NCBI GenBank assembly: GCA_905183005.1
Contig: CAJJDO010000099.1
Span: 248,001-312,000, forward strand
Length of the DNA stretch: 64,000 bases
Reading direction: 5' to 3'
From: Paramecium pentaurelia
Lineage: Eukaryota > Ciliophora > Oligohymenophorea > Peniculida > Parameciidae
Positions 36,801 through 48,251 of the stretch are shown piece after piece; the first letter of the stretch is position 1, and each line of letters opens with the position of its first letter. The position numbers were made by a program, and so were the translations under genes. The notes under the pieces are model-generated. The model worked only from the letters and a program-made list of their open reading frames with translations. It was not told the origin of the DNA and did no database searches.

Positions 36801-39628
36801 GTAAATTCTAAAGTAAATAAAATCAATTTTTCAGTCTATTCAAAATTATCTATAAATGATCCAAATTTTATTTCATCTAAATCTTAAAGATTATCATCTT
36901 CATTCTCTTAAATATTAAGTTTTAATTTCATCAATACTTAAATTATCTATATAGGAATAGGTGTGAAATTCATCTGGATGGATGATTCTCCTCCTTAAAA
37001 ATATAAATGATTTGATTATTCCTATTATGAAATTTACTGCCATTTCTAATATACTGATTAAAATGTCTCTAAAATTATTTTGAAAACTTTAGTATAATAA
37101 TTTTTATCTTCTACTAATTTTATTAAATGACTGCTCTATTAGAATAAAGGAATTCTATAAGGTTATAAATTTACCAATCTATAACCTAATTAAATTTAAT
37201 CTTAATCATTGGCATCTATTTAAAGATCATTTAAATCATTCATCAATATTGTAGATTAATGTTGACTTAATGATTCAAAAAGTTATTTAATTATTTGAGG
37301 ATCTTAATTTAAAGAAATCACAATGATTATGCATTATTACATCAAATTTATTATTTCTGGATCTCTTTCTAATCTGAAATAAAAAATAAATTTAGGACAG
37401 AAATCCTAAAAAGAAAGTATAAGTGAAATTTATGTTTTTAATTAAAATTTTAATATTTGTAAATAGAATTTTCTATCTATTAATATATTTGGCACTTCAA
37501 ATAAAATACTTATACTTGTTTCATAAAATTAATTAAATACTAACTTCATTTGAATCTTTCTCTGATTTAATTAAGTATATAGATTTGAATTATTTAATAA
37601 ATTTTCATCTTTATCAAAGTAATTATCCTTAATATAAATGATATAATCCTATCCATATGCAATAGCATTGATATTATTTATTATTTGATAGAGTATATTT
37701 GTTTCTAGATTTCCATTGTATTAAAGTATAATAATTAGATTAATAGTAAATTTATAGTGAATTTAGCATAATTCTACACAAATTTATTAAATTTCATCTA
37801 AATTTATAATATATTTATCATCAGTCAACCAAAAAATCATATAAATTATATATGTGATTTTATGATAGATTTCTACATAGATTTAATGTTATTCAACACT
37901 TTTATTAGAACTCTTTATTATAAAATCATAAATATTTTTAACTAATGATACAAAATATCTTAAATTTAAATATAAATAATTGAGAATATAAGTTCCTTTT
38001 CCCTTTTTATAACTAATTTTATTTTTATATACTCCTTACTTATTTTTCTTACAAGACCTCATTAAAATAGTAATATATCTCAAAATATGCTTAAAACTTT
38101 TAGAATTCAGTTGGATTGACTAAAATAATATAAATTATATAATTAACTTTCTAGATGAAATTCAAGAAACCATAGCTATGTTATAGACTTTTAGAGGAAT
38201 TTGAAATAGCAATATCAATTATTTATTTATAAATTTATTCATTTTCAATATTTTCTAAAATTTTTAGATCAAATATCTTAGAATATTACTATTCTTTGAT
38301 TTCTTAAGTAAAAAATTGAATAAGTGAAGAGTTGAATTCTATTTTTTGTTCTTCATTAAATAATGGGTAATATTAACATAAGTATTAAATAAATTTAATA
38401 AGTTATTGAGTATTTATATTATTGTCATTAATAAACTCTTTCAATTCTTATATATGAATATCAAGGTAACTATTTATTATATTATTATTATTAATTTATA
38501 ATAATTATTCTCCAATTATATTATAATAGGATAATTTAGTTTCTTTATTTTAATTTTGAAAATCAAATCAAATATTTACAATATATATTATAATTTTGGA
38601 TTAGATAATAATTATTTAATTAAATGACCAACAATTCTATAATTCTTTTACTATATCAATGTAATTATTTATTGATTTCTAAATGGTATTATTTTGATAT
38701 CAAATTTGATGTTATCAACAAATTCAGTTATTTAAATCAAATAAATGAAAATTAAATAATAATTGATATCATTCAACTAGTTAATTTAATCAATCCATTT
38801 ACATGAATTTGACTGTATAAATTATATATATTACATTTATTGATAATTTTATTTTAAACATGATAAATATATTTAACAAAATGAAATCTCCTAAAATTAT
38901 TCAACATTACTTAATTCTTAAAGTTGCATTTCATTTTATAAATAACATTATTAAAATATCTCAAAAATCTATAGAAAATTCTAAATTTCAATATCTTTTA
39001 AATAAGTGAAATATAGAGTATTCCCTAATAATATTTAATAAATCAAATTTATTGTTTCTTATTTTTTCTTGAAATTAAAGGATATAATCAATTTTATTAG
39101 CCTTTATAAATTAATAAATGCCTTGATATATTTATATTATTAATGTTAGTGATCATTATTTTGTATTATATTCTTTATAAATTAAATGATATTCCCTCCA
39201 ATCTCATAAAAGACTTCATATAGAACTTATTTGACATTTTCATTGATTTCTGGTAATTTGTCATATTCATAAAGTAGATTGTCCATGCAATAAATGACTT
39301 ATTCAATTATAATTTATTATGAGAATATATTAGATATATTTATAGTAGTGGACAATTCATTTAAAATATTTTCAGTTTATGCATAATATTCTTTAATAAC
39401 AGAATGTATGATTAAGTAAGTTGAAAAAAAAGGAGATTCTCTTTATTATTAGAAAATGCTTTCATATTCTTATTGATTTTAACTTTTTGATTTAGAAATA
39501 AACTTTGATTCCATAATAGATTAATTTTATAGAGATTATTTTAGATCGTCTTTGAGTGAATCTGAAATATAATCAATAATTTTTGATTCCCATTAGATGT
39601 GAAGTAATTTCAGATATTAATTAAACAT
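30851..39628 (-). CDS. Giant BEACH-domain/WD-repeat protein (about 2,885 aa), with a frame break
   Basis: Minus-strand gene ending at TGA 30853-30851. Introns inferred: 38147-38120 (28 bases, starting GTT), 32555-32534 (22), 31444-31422 (23, ending AAG), 31206-31184 (23), 30931-30907 (25). More than 2,000 N-terminal residues are helical, Ile/Leu/Asn-rich, as in the alpha-solenoid of neurobeachin/LYST proteins. The BEACH domain is clear: KLSNFQYLMLVNTFSGRTYN, QYFVFPWVIS, FRNFKLPIGAIS, HYSNIQTVLNYLIRL, ELIPEFYYMPQFL, LNSWIDLIFGI and LFHYLTYE. WD-like blades follow (e.g. ISLKNVKRTSCVRYHAVSNI...GSLDGLLQLFE). The family acts in vesicle fusion/fission and membrane-protein trafficking. Near 38540 the frame shifts by one base with no usable intron, between LQYILQIFDLIF and the downstream SYLDIHIQELKEF reading. 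Additional coding-like fragments lie upstream (39629-40163), so the true start may be earlier. Confidence 0.85.
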
Positions 39629-40163
39629 GTTAAATAATATTAAATTAATAATCAATCAAATTCAAAGGGTCTACAATAGTTATTTCTTATAAAGGATCAT
39701 CAGTATCTCCAAAGCATTTATTAATTGATATTTTATAATATCATAATATTGGAAATGAACTATGAATCTTTTTGCAGAAAAACATTTAATTCCAAGACAT
39801 TTCACTTTAATATATACCTGTGGTAACTAAATATGTATTTCATATAACCAAAATGTTATATTAAACCTAGATATTGAATAAATAGTATCAATAGGTGAAT
39901 ATTAAACATAAACTATTTTTGACAACAGTTTTCACTATTCATGGTTGTAAGTATTTTATGATATTCTCAGCATAATATTTACAATGATTTGCTGATTTCT
40001 TTATATTAAATTACCTATCTCATATATTATCAATTTTGCATATATCTATTCATTCTAAATAAAAAATACTTTTATTCTTGATTTTATACCCTTTTTTGTG
40101 TTTATTATGTTAAATGATTTAATTCTTGATTAATTAGAAACTACCTTAAATCCTGTTTTTCAT
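39629..40163 (-). pseudogene. Fragmented 5' end of the BEACH gene, or its decayed remnant
   Basis: Upstream of the first usable ATG of the BEACH gene, protein-like stretches occur in successive different frames on the same strand. One begins at ATG 40163-40161 (MKNRIQGSFQLIKNQ). One contains SANHCKYYAENIIKYLQ. One begins at ATG 39942-39940 (MNSENCCQK). One reads SISRFNITFWLYEIH and VKCLGIKCFSAKRFIVHF. The last reads KCFGDTDDPLQEITIVDPLN just before the BEACH ATG. Several junctions fall in short A runs, and each needs a one-base change or an unseen intron. This is either a poorly sequenced N-terminus or genuine decay; it is not a separate clean gene. Confidence 0.35.
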
Positions 40164-40407
40164 AAATTTGATATTATTTTTTAAGGATAGAAGATTATAT
40201 ATTGATAAGAAGAATCATTAAAAGTATATATATTTTTATTAAAAAAATGTTATATATATATTCATTTAACATTTACTATTAAATATTATAAAATCATCCA
40301 TAATTAGATATTAAATAATAAGAATAATTATATCAACTCTCTTATTTATATTTATGGGTATATATTTCAAAATATTATTTGTAATTCTATTAATAAAAAT
40401 AAAAAAT

Positions 40408-41276
40408 ATGAGTATTTACTTTGATGGATCATAAGTAGGACTCTAAATCCAACCCCTTTAATTTGATCCAAGTTATACTATAGAAAATATGTATTAATAC
40501 TTACAATAATGCCAAATTGATACATCACAATATGGTTTATCATTTGATGGATAGACAACTTTAAATTAATAAGACAATGCATATATTGGATCGCTTATTC
40601 AACCAAATTCAGGATTCTTGGTTATTTTATTACCATAACCACTATTTAATATTTATTTTGATGGAACATAGTAAATATTGTCATAATAATTACCAAATAT
40701 TCCAATAACTGATGTAAATTAATTAAATATATATTTAATAGTTGTTGGCCTATTTATAATAAAATGGTACTAATTTTCCATAAAATATTGCTATCGACTA
40801 TCACGATGGAAATTCATAGCTGATAGCTTAAGATGTTGATACTAATTAATTATTGTATACTTATACATAAGGAAATTAAGTTTTGATGTTGAATATAAGA
40901 TAAATTTAATAAAATATTTAACCAAAAGGATCAAGTAATAAAGTTACATCTTAAAAAACAAAGTACCTTAATATATTTATATATTAGTATGGGAGCTTAA
41001 GAACTTCTGTAATCATTGATTTTACTCAAGAATTTGAGCTTATTGATTGATCCAAACGGTTAATTTGTTGTTTATAAATTCCATTTTCCAACTTTGATCT
41101 AAGGATATTTGGAAAAATCGAAAGGCAAGGATCCAGAAAATGTTCTCTAATTTGATTGGAGGAACTCAGATTGGCAAGAAAAAAATAATATTAAATATTG
41201 TTCATTTGATGATTATGGTTTTGCTGTAGCTTGGGATGATGGTAAAATAAGTTCTGTGAAAATTAGATAATAATGA
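40408..41276 (+). CDS. Uncharacterised protein, 271 aa
   Basis: ATG 40408 to TGA 41274-41276 with introns 40714-40741 (28 bases) and 40963-40987 (25 bases), 272 codons. The start MSIYFDGSQVGLQIQPLQFD and a later parallel piece NIYFDGTQQILSQQLPN suggest an internal repeat of about 100 residues (beta-strand, Tyr-Phe-Asp-Gly, then a short helix). The second half is more helical and ends in DDYGFAVAWDDGKISSVKI, reminiscent of the last strand of a propeller or regulator-of-chromosome-type repeat, but too short to classify. No membrane segment. The introns are supported because the frame is broken without them. It diverges from the BEACH gene region and is followed 57 bases later by the amine oxidase. 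Function unknown. Confidence 0.75.
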
Positions 41277-41332
41277 AATATATATAAATATTTTTGAATA
41301 TCATTAAAATTAGTTTAAATTTTATTAATATT

Positions 41333-42583
41333 ATGAATTAAAATATATTAGTTATAGGTGCAGGAGTAGCTGGTTTAGCTTGTGCTTAATATTTAATTAA
41401 ATAAGGTTGTAATGTGAGATTGTTTGAAGCATCAAATAGATATGGAGGTAGAGTTAAACCCTTAATTGGATTTAGTGATAGACATTTAGAGGCTGGTGGA
41501 TAAACAATTCATCATCCAGATAATGATTATTATAAAATGGCTATTGAAACAGGTGCTAAATTAGAAATTGGAGGAGATTTAGTAGGATCAATTTATGATC
41601 CTATACAAAAAAAAGTTATTAGCTATAAAGAATTTGAAGATCTATATAAAAAAGAGTCTTAATCACTTGATGATTTTATAAATGATAGATTTTAAGAGGA
41701 TGAACCAGTTTTATAAAGATTATAAAGAAAAGGATATAATATGGAGTTTATTCATTTATTTTATGCTTTATATGGTAGTGAATATGGTGCATCTATTGAA
41801 AAAATAGGTGCTAGGGCAATTGGAAGATATGAATTTGATATGCCAATGTTTGTATCAGATTATGAAATTGAAAATTATATTCACCATTAAAATATTATAG
41901 ATAAATTCTTCAAAGAAGCTATTGAAATAATTGAATATAATAAGTAAGTAATATCAATAAAAATTATTAATGAAAAAGTTTAAGTATAATTAAATAATGA
42001 TCCTAATGAATTTTCATTTGATTATGCTATTTGTTGTGTTCCTGTAACCTAACTTAAGAAATTGAAAGTAGATCCTGCTTTTGATGAATCAAGATTAAAA
42101 TAGATTAATTTAATTGGAATGGATAAAGGAGGTAAGTTCTTTATTAAATTGGATAAAAAATTCTTATAACATGAAGAGGATTTCTTTTTACCTAAATTCA
42201 ATCATAATTCCTTATGGTGGGATAGTTCAAGTGAAAATTAATCAATTATTATTGGATTATTAGGATTAAGTGCTCATAATAGAGTTATGGAAATAGGGAT
42301 TGAATAATTTGCTAAAGAGATTGTATAAACAATAAATGAATAATATAAAGTTGATTTGAAAGTAATCTCATATCATTATGAAGATTGGGGTAATACACCT
42401 TTTATTGAAGGATTGTATTCATATCCAATGTCAGGAATTGATGATAATTATAGATAAATAATTTCAGCACCTTATTAAAATAGATTATATTTTGCAGGAG
42501 AAGCATATCATCCTATTTACTATTCTACAATTCATGGAGCTTATGAAAGTGGAATTAAAGCAGCTAAAGAAATAATTAAATGA
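41333..42583 (+). CDS. Flavin-containing amine oxidase / NAD(P)-binding Rossmann-like, 416 aa
   Basis: Intron-free frame of 417 codons from ATG 41333 to TGA 42581-42583. The N-terminal dinucleotide-binding fold is textbook: NILVIGAGVAGLACAQYLIK (GxGxxG), then the acidic end of strand 2 in VRLFEASNRYGGRV, the GG motif of FAD amine oxidases. EAGGQTIHH follows. The C-terminal FAD-contact block reads NRLYFAGEAYHPIYYSTIHGAYESGIKAA (matching the family's AGE.T......G...GA..SG..AA). The family oxidises amines (monoamine or polyamine oxidases, also phytoene desaturase-like enzymes) with FAD. At 416 residues it is somewhat shorter than typical polyamine oxidases (about 450-550). No signal peptide; cytosolic location likely. 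The substrate cannot be told from the sequence. Confidence 0.93.
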
Positions 42584-43090
42584 AATTTTATATACGAATC
42601 ATATATAATCCCATCTAAATTTCAAAGATTTATTTTATTAATTAAATGATTAATTTGAGTTAACTTAAATTATCATTAATATAATATATAAATATCTTAA
42701 AATAAGACAATATTATTATGATATATATTCTCTTAATATTTTTATATTAATATTATATTAAGTAATGATTATTGGAATTATAGAAATGAAAAAAATAAGG
42801 TTGCATCTATTAATATAATTTCCATTATTTGTTGCCTTTCATTTTAAATACTTAATATTATAATGTAATAAACAATTTATTTAGTTATCATTTTCTATAA
42901 TAAAAAAATAATAAAGAATTAAGATATTGTAATATATATAATCAAAAGTATATTACTTATTTAAAGAATATAAAATGAATATATTCAATGATTATACTCT
43001 GAATTATTAGAATAAACAATAATAGTCAAGAATACTAATTGAATTGTAATTATATAATTTTATTAATCAAAATACATTAAATAATAAATA
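42584..43090. other. AT-rich intergenic DNA
   Basis: About 500 bases between two plus-strand genes with no coding-like frame, palindrome or repeat that stands out. Presumably carries the amine oxidase 3' end and the U-box gene promoter. Confidence 0.6.
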
Positions 43091-44160
43091 ATGGGAAATA
43101 GGGCTTCTAATCATGAAGAAATATCAGCTTTTTTATCAGAATTTGAATATTAACAGAAGAATTTCTCTATTTAATATGATTATCCTTAAAGAAAAGTATT
43201 TAAAGCTGCAAAGAAAAGGAATTAGATTTCACATAGTAGTAATCGTAGATGTTCATAAAATATTAAAAAATCTTTGGAATATAAAGTAGAAGGAAATCAT
43301 TATATTTAATTAAAACAATATAAAAAAGCAATAGAATCATATACTTAAGCAATTGTAAGACTTTATTATAATTAGAACTTATATGATCGAGACTCAATTT
43401 ATTTTTCAAATAGATCTGTAGCAAATAAACTTCTAAATAGATTCTAAGAAGCTAAGTAAGATGCTGAAAAAGCTTTGAAAATTGATGAACATAATTCTAG
43501 AGCTCATTTTATTTATGGAACAATCATTCTAATTGAAGTTTAAATGTTTCCTGATACCACAGAATCTCTCATTAAATAAGCTTAACTAGGTATTAAAGAA
43601 CTAGAAAGTGGTAATTTATATTTAATATATAAAATAGCATAAGATTAAGTTAAAATAAGTAAGAATGAATAAAAAAATAAATTAAGAGTGTTAATCAATT
43701 AAAATTTAGCTAAAGGTAAAAGGATGATCTATTTAATAAGATAAGAAATTGATAAAAGAAGTATAATAAATTATAAATTAAATTAGATATCTAGTCTCTA
43801 AAATAAACTCTATTAGATATTTCACATCGTTAATAATTGTAATTAGATTGGAATTTAATTGAATAAAATATAAAAAGAAAAATTGAAATCTAAATGCCAG
43901 AATATTTTGTTTGTCCAATATTATTTGAAATAATGGAAGAACCTATCCTTCTCAATTCAGGACTTTCTTATGACAAATCAAGTATTCAATAACAATTTAG
44001 ACAAAATGGTTATATTGATCCTCTAACAAGATAGTCCATAGATCCTTTGAGTTTGATTGAAAATATTCAACTAAGAAATGGTATAATAGAAATCAAGAGA
44101 GAATACGGTTGGATTGGGATTGAACATGAAAAGGATTATAAAGCAATAAGATTTGAGTGA
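43091..44160 (+). CDS. TPR plus U-box protein, CHIP (STUB1)-like E3 ubiquitin ligase, 347 aa
   Basis: ATG 43091 to TGA 44158-44160 with one 26-base intron (43761-43786) gives 348 codons. After a 60-residue basic, Ser/Gln-rich N-terminus there are TPR repeats: LEYKVEGNHYIQLKQYKKAIESYTQAI, IYFSNRSVANKLLNRFQEAKQDAEKAL and a third starting RAHFIYGTIIL. A helical hairpin region follows, then a C-terminal U-box: PEYFVCPILFEIMEEPILL, SGLSYDKSSI, YIDPLTRQSIDPLSLIENIQ. This order and length match CHIP, the co-chaperone ligase that binds Hsp70/Hsp90 tails through its TPRs and ubiquitinates clients through its U-box. The TPR clamp Lys/Asn residues (K in VEGN, N in SNRS) are in the right places. Only with the intron removed do TPR and U-box fall in one frame. 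Confidence 0.92.
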
Positions 44161-44233
44161 TATTCAAATGAAACTTGTAGTAAATTGATTTCTCAATAAT
44201 ATATATATATTATAAACTAAAATAATAATTAAT

Positions 44234-44992
44234 TCATTTTTATATATAAGTAAATTTTTCCATTTCTTCTAATTATTATTAGATTTAAACTTTTATAACT
44301 TTAGTTCTACTTTTTTCAAGTTAATTTATTTTTTGATTTCTCTCTAATTATAATTAAGATATTTGATTGATTCTCTTTTATTCAATTTCTAATAATTTTT
44401 CATTCATTTCTAATTTGATTAATTATTCTTGATCATTAAATTTATTAATTAATACTTCTTCTTAATGAGCATGTTTTTATTTAAGTACTCTTTATTGTGT
44501 TTCTTGAGTTTATCTTTATTCAGATTAAGTTCTTCTCATATGATCTTAATTTGCTTCTTTTAAATATACTTAATACAATTCAGCCTTTTTAAAATCTTTT
44601 TGATTTGATAAATATGTCATAATTTTTTATAAATTTTGATATTCTGCATTTTATTATCTTTTATAAAAGACAGATTTTTAAAATTATATTTTTTATTTAT
44701 GCCATAATTATTAAAGTGCTTAACTTTTTTAATAATTGAATTTTTCAAATAATTAAGTAAAATATTAATTAACTTCATCAATCTATTATTTAGTTTATAA
44801 AAGTATTCTTTCTTCTCCTAATTTAAATTATTCCTAAATTTCTTCTCTTTCAATAAGATCTCTAATAGTTTTCATTTGTAATATTTTAGATTTTACTTCA
44901 TTAGCTTCTTTGAAATAATGATTAACTTAACAATCAATCATATGCTATTCTGTTAATTTGATTATTTCATCCATTTGATTTAATGTTAACAT
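44234..44992 (-). CDS. Coiled-coil protein, 252 aa
   Basis: Intron-free frame of 253 codons, ATG 44992-44990 to TGA 44236-44234. Starts MLTLNQMDEIIKLTEQHMID and is dominated by Gln, Lys, Glu and Leu with heptad-like spacing to the end (ERNQKINQLEKSRTKVIKVQ); no Pro and almost no Gly. A continuous alpha-helical coiled coil is predicted. There are no domain signatures. It lies tail to tail with the U-box gene and 40 bases downstream of the STPGR gene on the same strand, in a neighbourhood of axoneme- and cilium-type genes, so a cytoskeletal role is a guess from context only. Confidence 0.75.
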
Positions 44993-45031
44993 GTATGATA
45001 ATTATATTTTATAATTTATTAATAATGATTA

Positions 45032-46053
45032 TCAATCTGGATATTCAACATCACCAAATTCTGATGGTAATTAATAAGTGCCAGGTCCAGGAACTAATAT
45101 AATGAAATCTTAATCATTTACAAACTTTATTTCGAATTTAAATAGTTTTTCTTTCTGATGCTCCAAAACTGAAACCTGAACTACTTTTCAATCTTATATC
45201 AGCAATATCTCCTGGTGGATCATAAGTTCCTGGTCCTGGAGTTTTAATGATTCTGACAGATTTATTAGAAGATGGAGAGAACAATGGAGCTCTATTACTT
45301 GAATATTTGGAATTAAAATAATTTCCCATTTTACTAATACCTCCAACATTATAGGCACAAGGAGATGGAGTTGTAGATTCCAAATATATATCTAAAATAT
45401 AATAATTACATACGTTTAGCTTTGGTTCTTTCTCCAAATGAAAATTTAATATTTGAGAATGTATCTTTTAGAGTATAAGTATTTGGTGCAGGATTCTTAT
45501 TTGGATTTCCATAAATTCCAACAGCTTTTGTTTCTTCTCTTCCATATCCAAATTTTGTGACTGCTTTAGGTTTTGATTTTATTGTATAAGCTGTAGGAGG
45601 AGGAATATACTTATCTGTTAATTTGGCAAAATCGAATTTTATACCAAATCCAAAACTGCAAGTTCTTTTGCCAAGAGATGTTCGTATCCTAAAAATATAA
45701 ATTAGATTAATATACTAAGAATCATAAAATTATTATTGGCAATAACTTGAACGAGGTTTCGAGAATCTTGTAGCTTTTGCAAATGAATATTGTTATTTAG
45801 ATGGAGAATGATTAATTACATCATGAATAACCTTTTTATTAAATTGATCTGCTGTTCTCAAAAGTATCATAGACCCTGTATTTCTTGGTCTTCCATATAA
45901 TGTTTCTGCAGCACTAAATGTCCTTTCTGATGCTGTCCTTGCTCTTCCCTTCTTTTTACTACTTCCTTAAGGACTACTTAATTCAATATTATTCCCTGAT
46001 TATGTCTCCTACTCCTATAATTTATATTGACTATCCAATTATTTCTCAGACAT
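45032..46053 (-). CDS. Sperm-tail PG-rich repeat (STPGR) protein, 314 aa
   Basis: ATG 46053-46051 to TGA 45034-45032 with introns 45715-45689 (27 bases), 45413-45392 (22) and 45121-45094 (28) gives 315 codons. The C-terminal two thirds has spaced PG-rich repeats: IPPPTAYTIKSK, NPAPNTYTLKD, TPSPCAYNV, KTPGPGTYDPPGD and FPGPGTYQLPSE. These alternate with FGFG / FSFGASERK elements, the pattern of STPGR proteins. Such proteins (e.g. ODF3/CIMAP family) are microtubule inner proteins or axonemal microtubule-binding proteins, so localisation to the inside of ciliary or cortical microtubules is likely. The N-terminus is Ser/Gln/Lys-rich. The 27-base intron is a multiple of three without an in-frame stop, so its removal is inferred only from its perfect GTA...TTTTTAG form. 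Confidence 0.88.
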
Positions 46054-46093
46054 CTTTATTTTATTATTATAATAAATTTAATCAAACATTATA

Positions 46094-48152
46094 TCAAAAT
46101 TTTATATTAGATAAAGTCCCTGCCAATAACTCTACATAACTCTATAATTAACTTGTTAAAGGCTCCTCTATTCCAAAGAGATTCTCACTCACTTCCAATA
46201 AGTGTTCCCTCTCCATATCAATAGATAACTTATTCTTTAAACAAGTCTAATTTCTAAAATAAAATCATACTTCAATCACTCCAATTACCACATCCTATTT
46301 ATTTAATAAAGGTTAAACAAAAATGGGCAAGATTGTTGTCAAATCAACCTTTGGATTAAAATTAACTGATCTCTTAATATCATTTACTATATATCTCTAC
46401 TTATTCCTAACTGCCATCCCTGCTAATCCATAATCTAATGAAAATTTTTATTCTTTCTAATCTTCATAACTTAATAATTGTTCATTCTCCACAAAATAGA
46501 ATCTAATCATTTGAAATCCAAATATTCTTTTAAAACTTAATTTAATCCTTTCACTTGCTATTTACTTATTCTAAGATCTTAAAATATCTGTTAATTGATT
46601 ATTCATCAAACTTCTATACTTCTAAGCTATTTACCAACTTTCTTTATCTACCAATCTTTGTATAATATTTCCCAAAAAACTACTAATTATAATTCCAAAA
46701 TATTCTTCATCAAAAGAAAATTATTCATATTCAGAATTCAATATTATTAAACATCCTCTTATTATATTCTATCCAATACAAAATATAGGCAATATTAATG
46801 CACTCTTTGCATATTCTGGTTATTCACTTTCATTTATCCTATATATAATTGCTTTCTTTGGTTTTGAACCTATGTTTTATGCTTAATATAATTTAAATGT
46901 ATCAGCTATCAATCCTTTATCTTATAATGCTTTTATTTATTATCGAGTTTCTAAATAAGAATACAATAATCCATTTTTTGTCTCTAACAACCATAATTTA
47001 GCTGTTTCACATTTAAATATTTATGGTAACTGTCTATTTACATTAAAAATAAGATCTTCAATAGTTTAACAATTGCTGAATTCTTCCATTTGCAATAATA
47101 ATTAATTTAATCTCTCTGAAAAATCTTTAAATGAAAGTAATTGATTACAATAATAAGTTATTTACTATTTTTAACCCTCTTAAGATTATTAAGATATCTA
47201 TTATAGTGTATTTACAACTCCTTTTTCACATAAATCATTCAATAAATTTTGATGATCTAATTTCTAACATACTATTCTAAAATCTAAATTTTATGGTATT
47301 TTGAAATTCATTAATAATTCAATATCATCTTTTTTAATTAATCCTCTAATTTCATCATCTTCATTCTTTTTTCTTAAATTATCAATAGTTTTTTATAATC
47401 TACTTACTACTAATTGATATTAATTTAATTTCCCTTGAATTCTCTCAACCTCTTAATTTTTTCTTTCCAAATCTCTTTTCAATTACTCATTTTCCTTCAT
47501 TAAAATAGTTAAATTAGATCTCATTTCAAATATATTGATATCATTTGATACTATAAATTCAATTCTTTTTTCTAATGCATTTATTTTCTTGATATTAATT
47601 TCGTTTAAATTTTTTTCTTATTTTAATTACTTTTATAATTTTAAATTGTCTTCTATTAATTTATTACTTCTACTAGAATTGATTTCCACTTCTTATTACA
47701 ATGATTTATTCCTATCAAATAATTCAGCTTCCTTTCTCAATACTTATTTATTAAACACTAAAAAAATATGTAAAATTAAATACTTGACGTTTTCTTTTAC
47801 TCTCTATTTAAAAAGCCTAACTAAATTTCATTTTTGGTGGTATTTTAAAATGTGTTAACAATTGAGAGTAAGAGTTACTCAATTTTTTAAATAGTTGGTA
47901 AACTGTTCAATTAATTTTTTTGTGTTGTAATAACTTAAATAAGGAATTCTAACGTAGTACATCTAGATATCAATCTATTTTGCAAATCTTTTATTTTCTT
48001 ATTAGATTGAATTAGTTTACTTAGACTTCAAGATCTTCATTGCCTTCTGTCAATAATCTTTATTCTTTACTGTTGGCTGTACTCAATGTTGTCAATTTAT
48101 GTGGTAAAGTCAAAGTTTATTATGATTGTTAATAAGCTCTTGGAGTACTCAT
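46094..48152 (-). CDS. Coiled-coil protein with tandem GAF domains, 661 aa
   Basis: ATG 48152-48150 to TGA 46096-46094, introns 48020-47998 (23 bases, ending AAG), 47783-47758 (26) and 46270-46247 (24, with in-frame TGA), 662 codons. Residues 1-270 are a long coiled coil. Then come two GAF-like folds. The first starts at FNVNRQLPQIFKCETAKLWLL, with SALILPIFCIGQNIIRGCLIILN. The second starts IFGFQMIRFYFVENEQLLSYE, with LDYGLAGMAVRNKQRYIVND and ILPIFVQP...VVIGVIE. GAF domains bind cyclic nucleotides or other small ligands, or simply dimerise; the NKxD ring motif of cyclic-nucleotide-binding GAFs is not evident. There is no phosphodiesterase or cyclase domain. The gene lies head to tail with the STPGR gene (40 bases apart). 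Confidence 0.82.
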
Positions 48153-48251
48153 TTAAGTAGCCCCTAAATAATCGATAGATTAAGGTTATTTGGACAGTAG
48201 GTGAACTAATTAAGAATGTTTCATTAATATTATATATTTATATATATATAT

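Noticed and set aside
38440..38620. Programmed ribosomal frameshift as explanation of the BEACH break
   Set aside because: No slippery motif with a real stop: in this code TAA/TAG are sense codons, so the Euplotes-type AAA-TAA mechanism does not apply.
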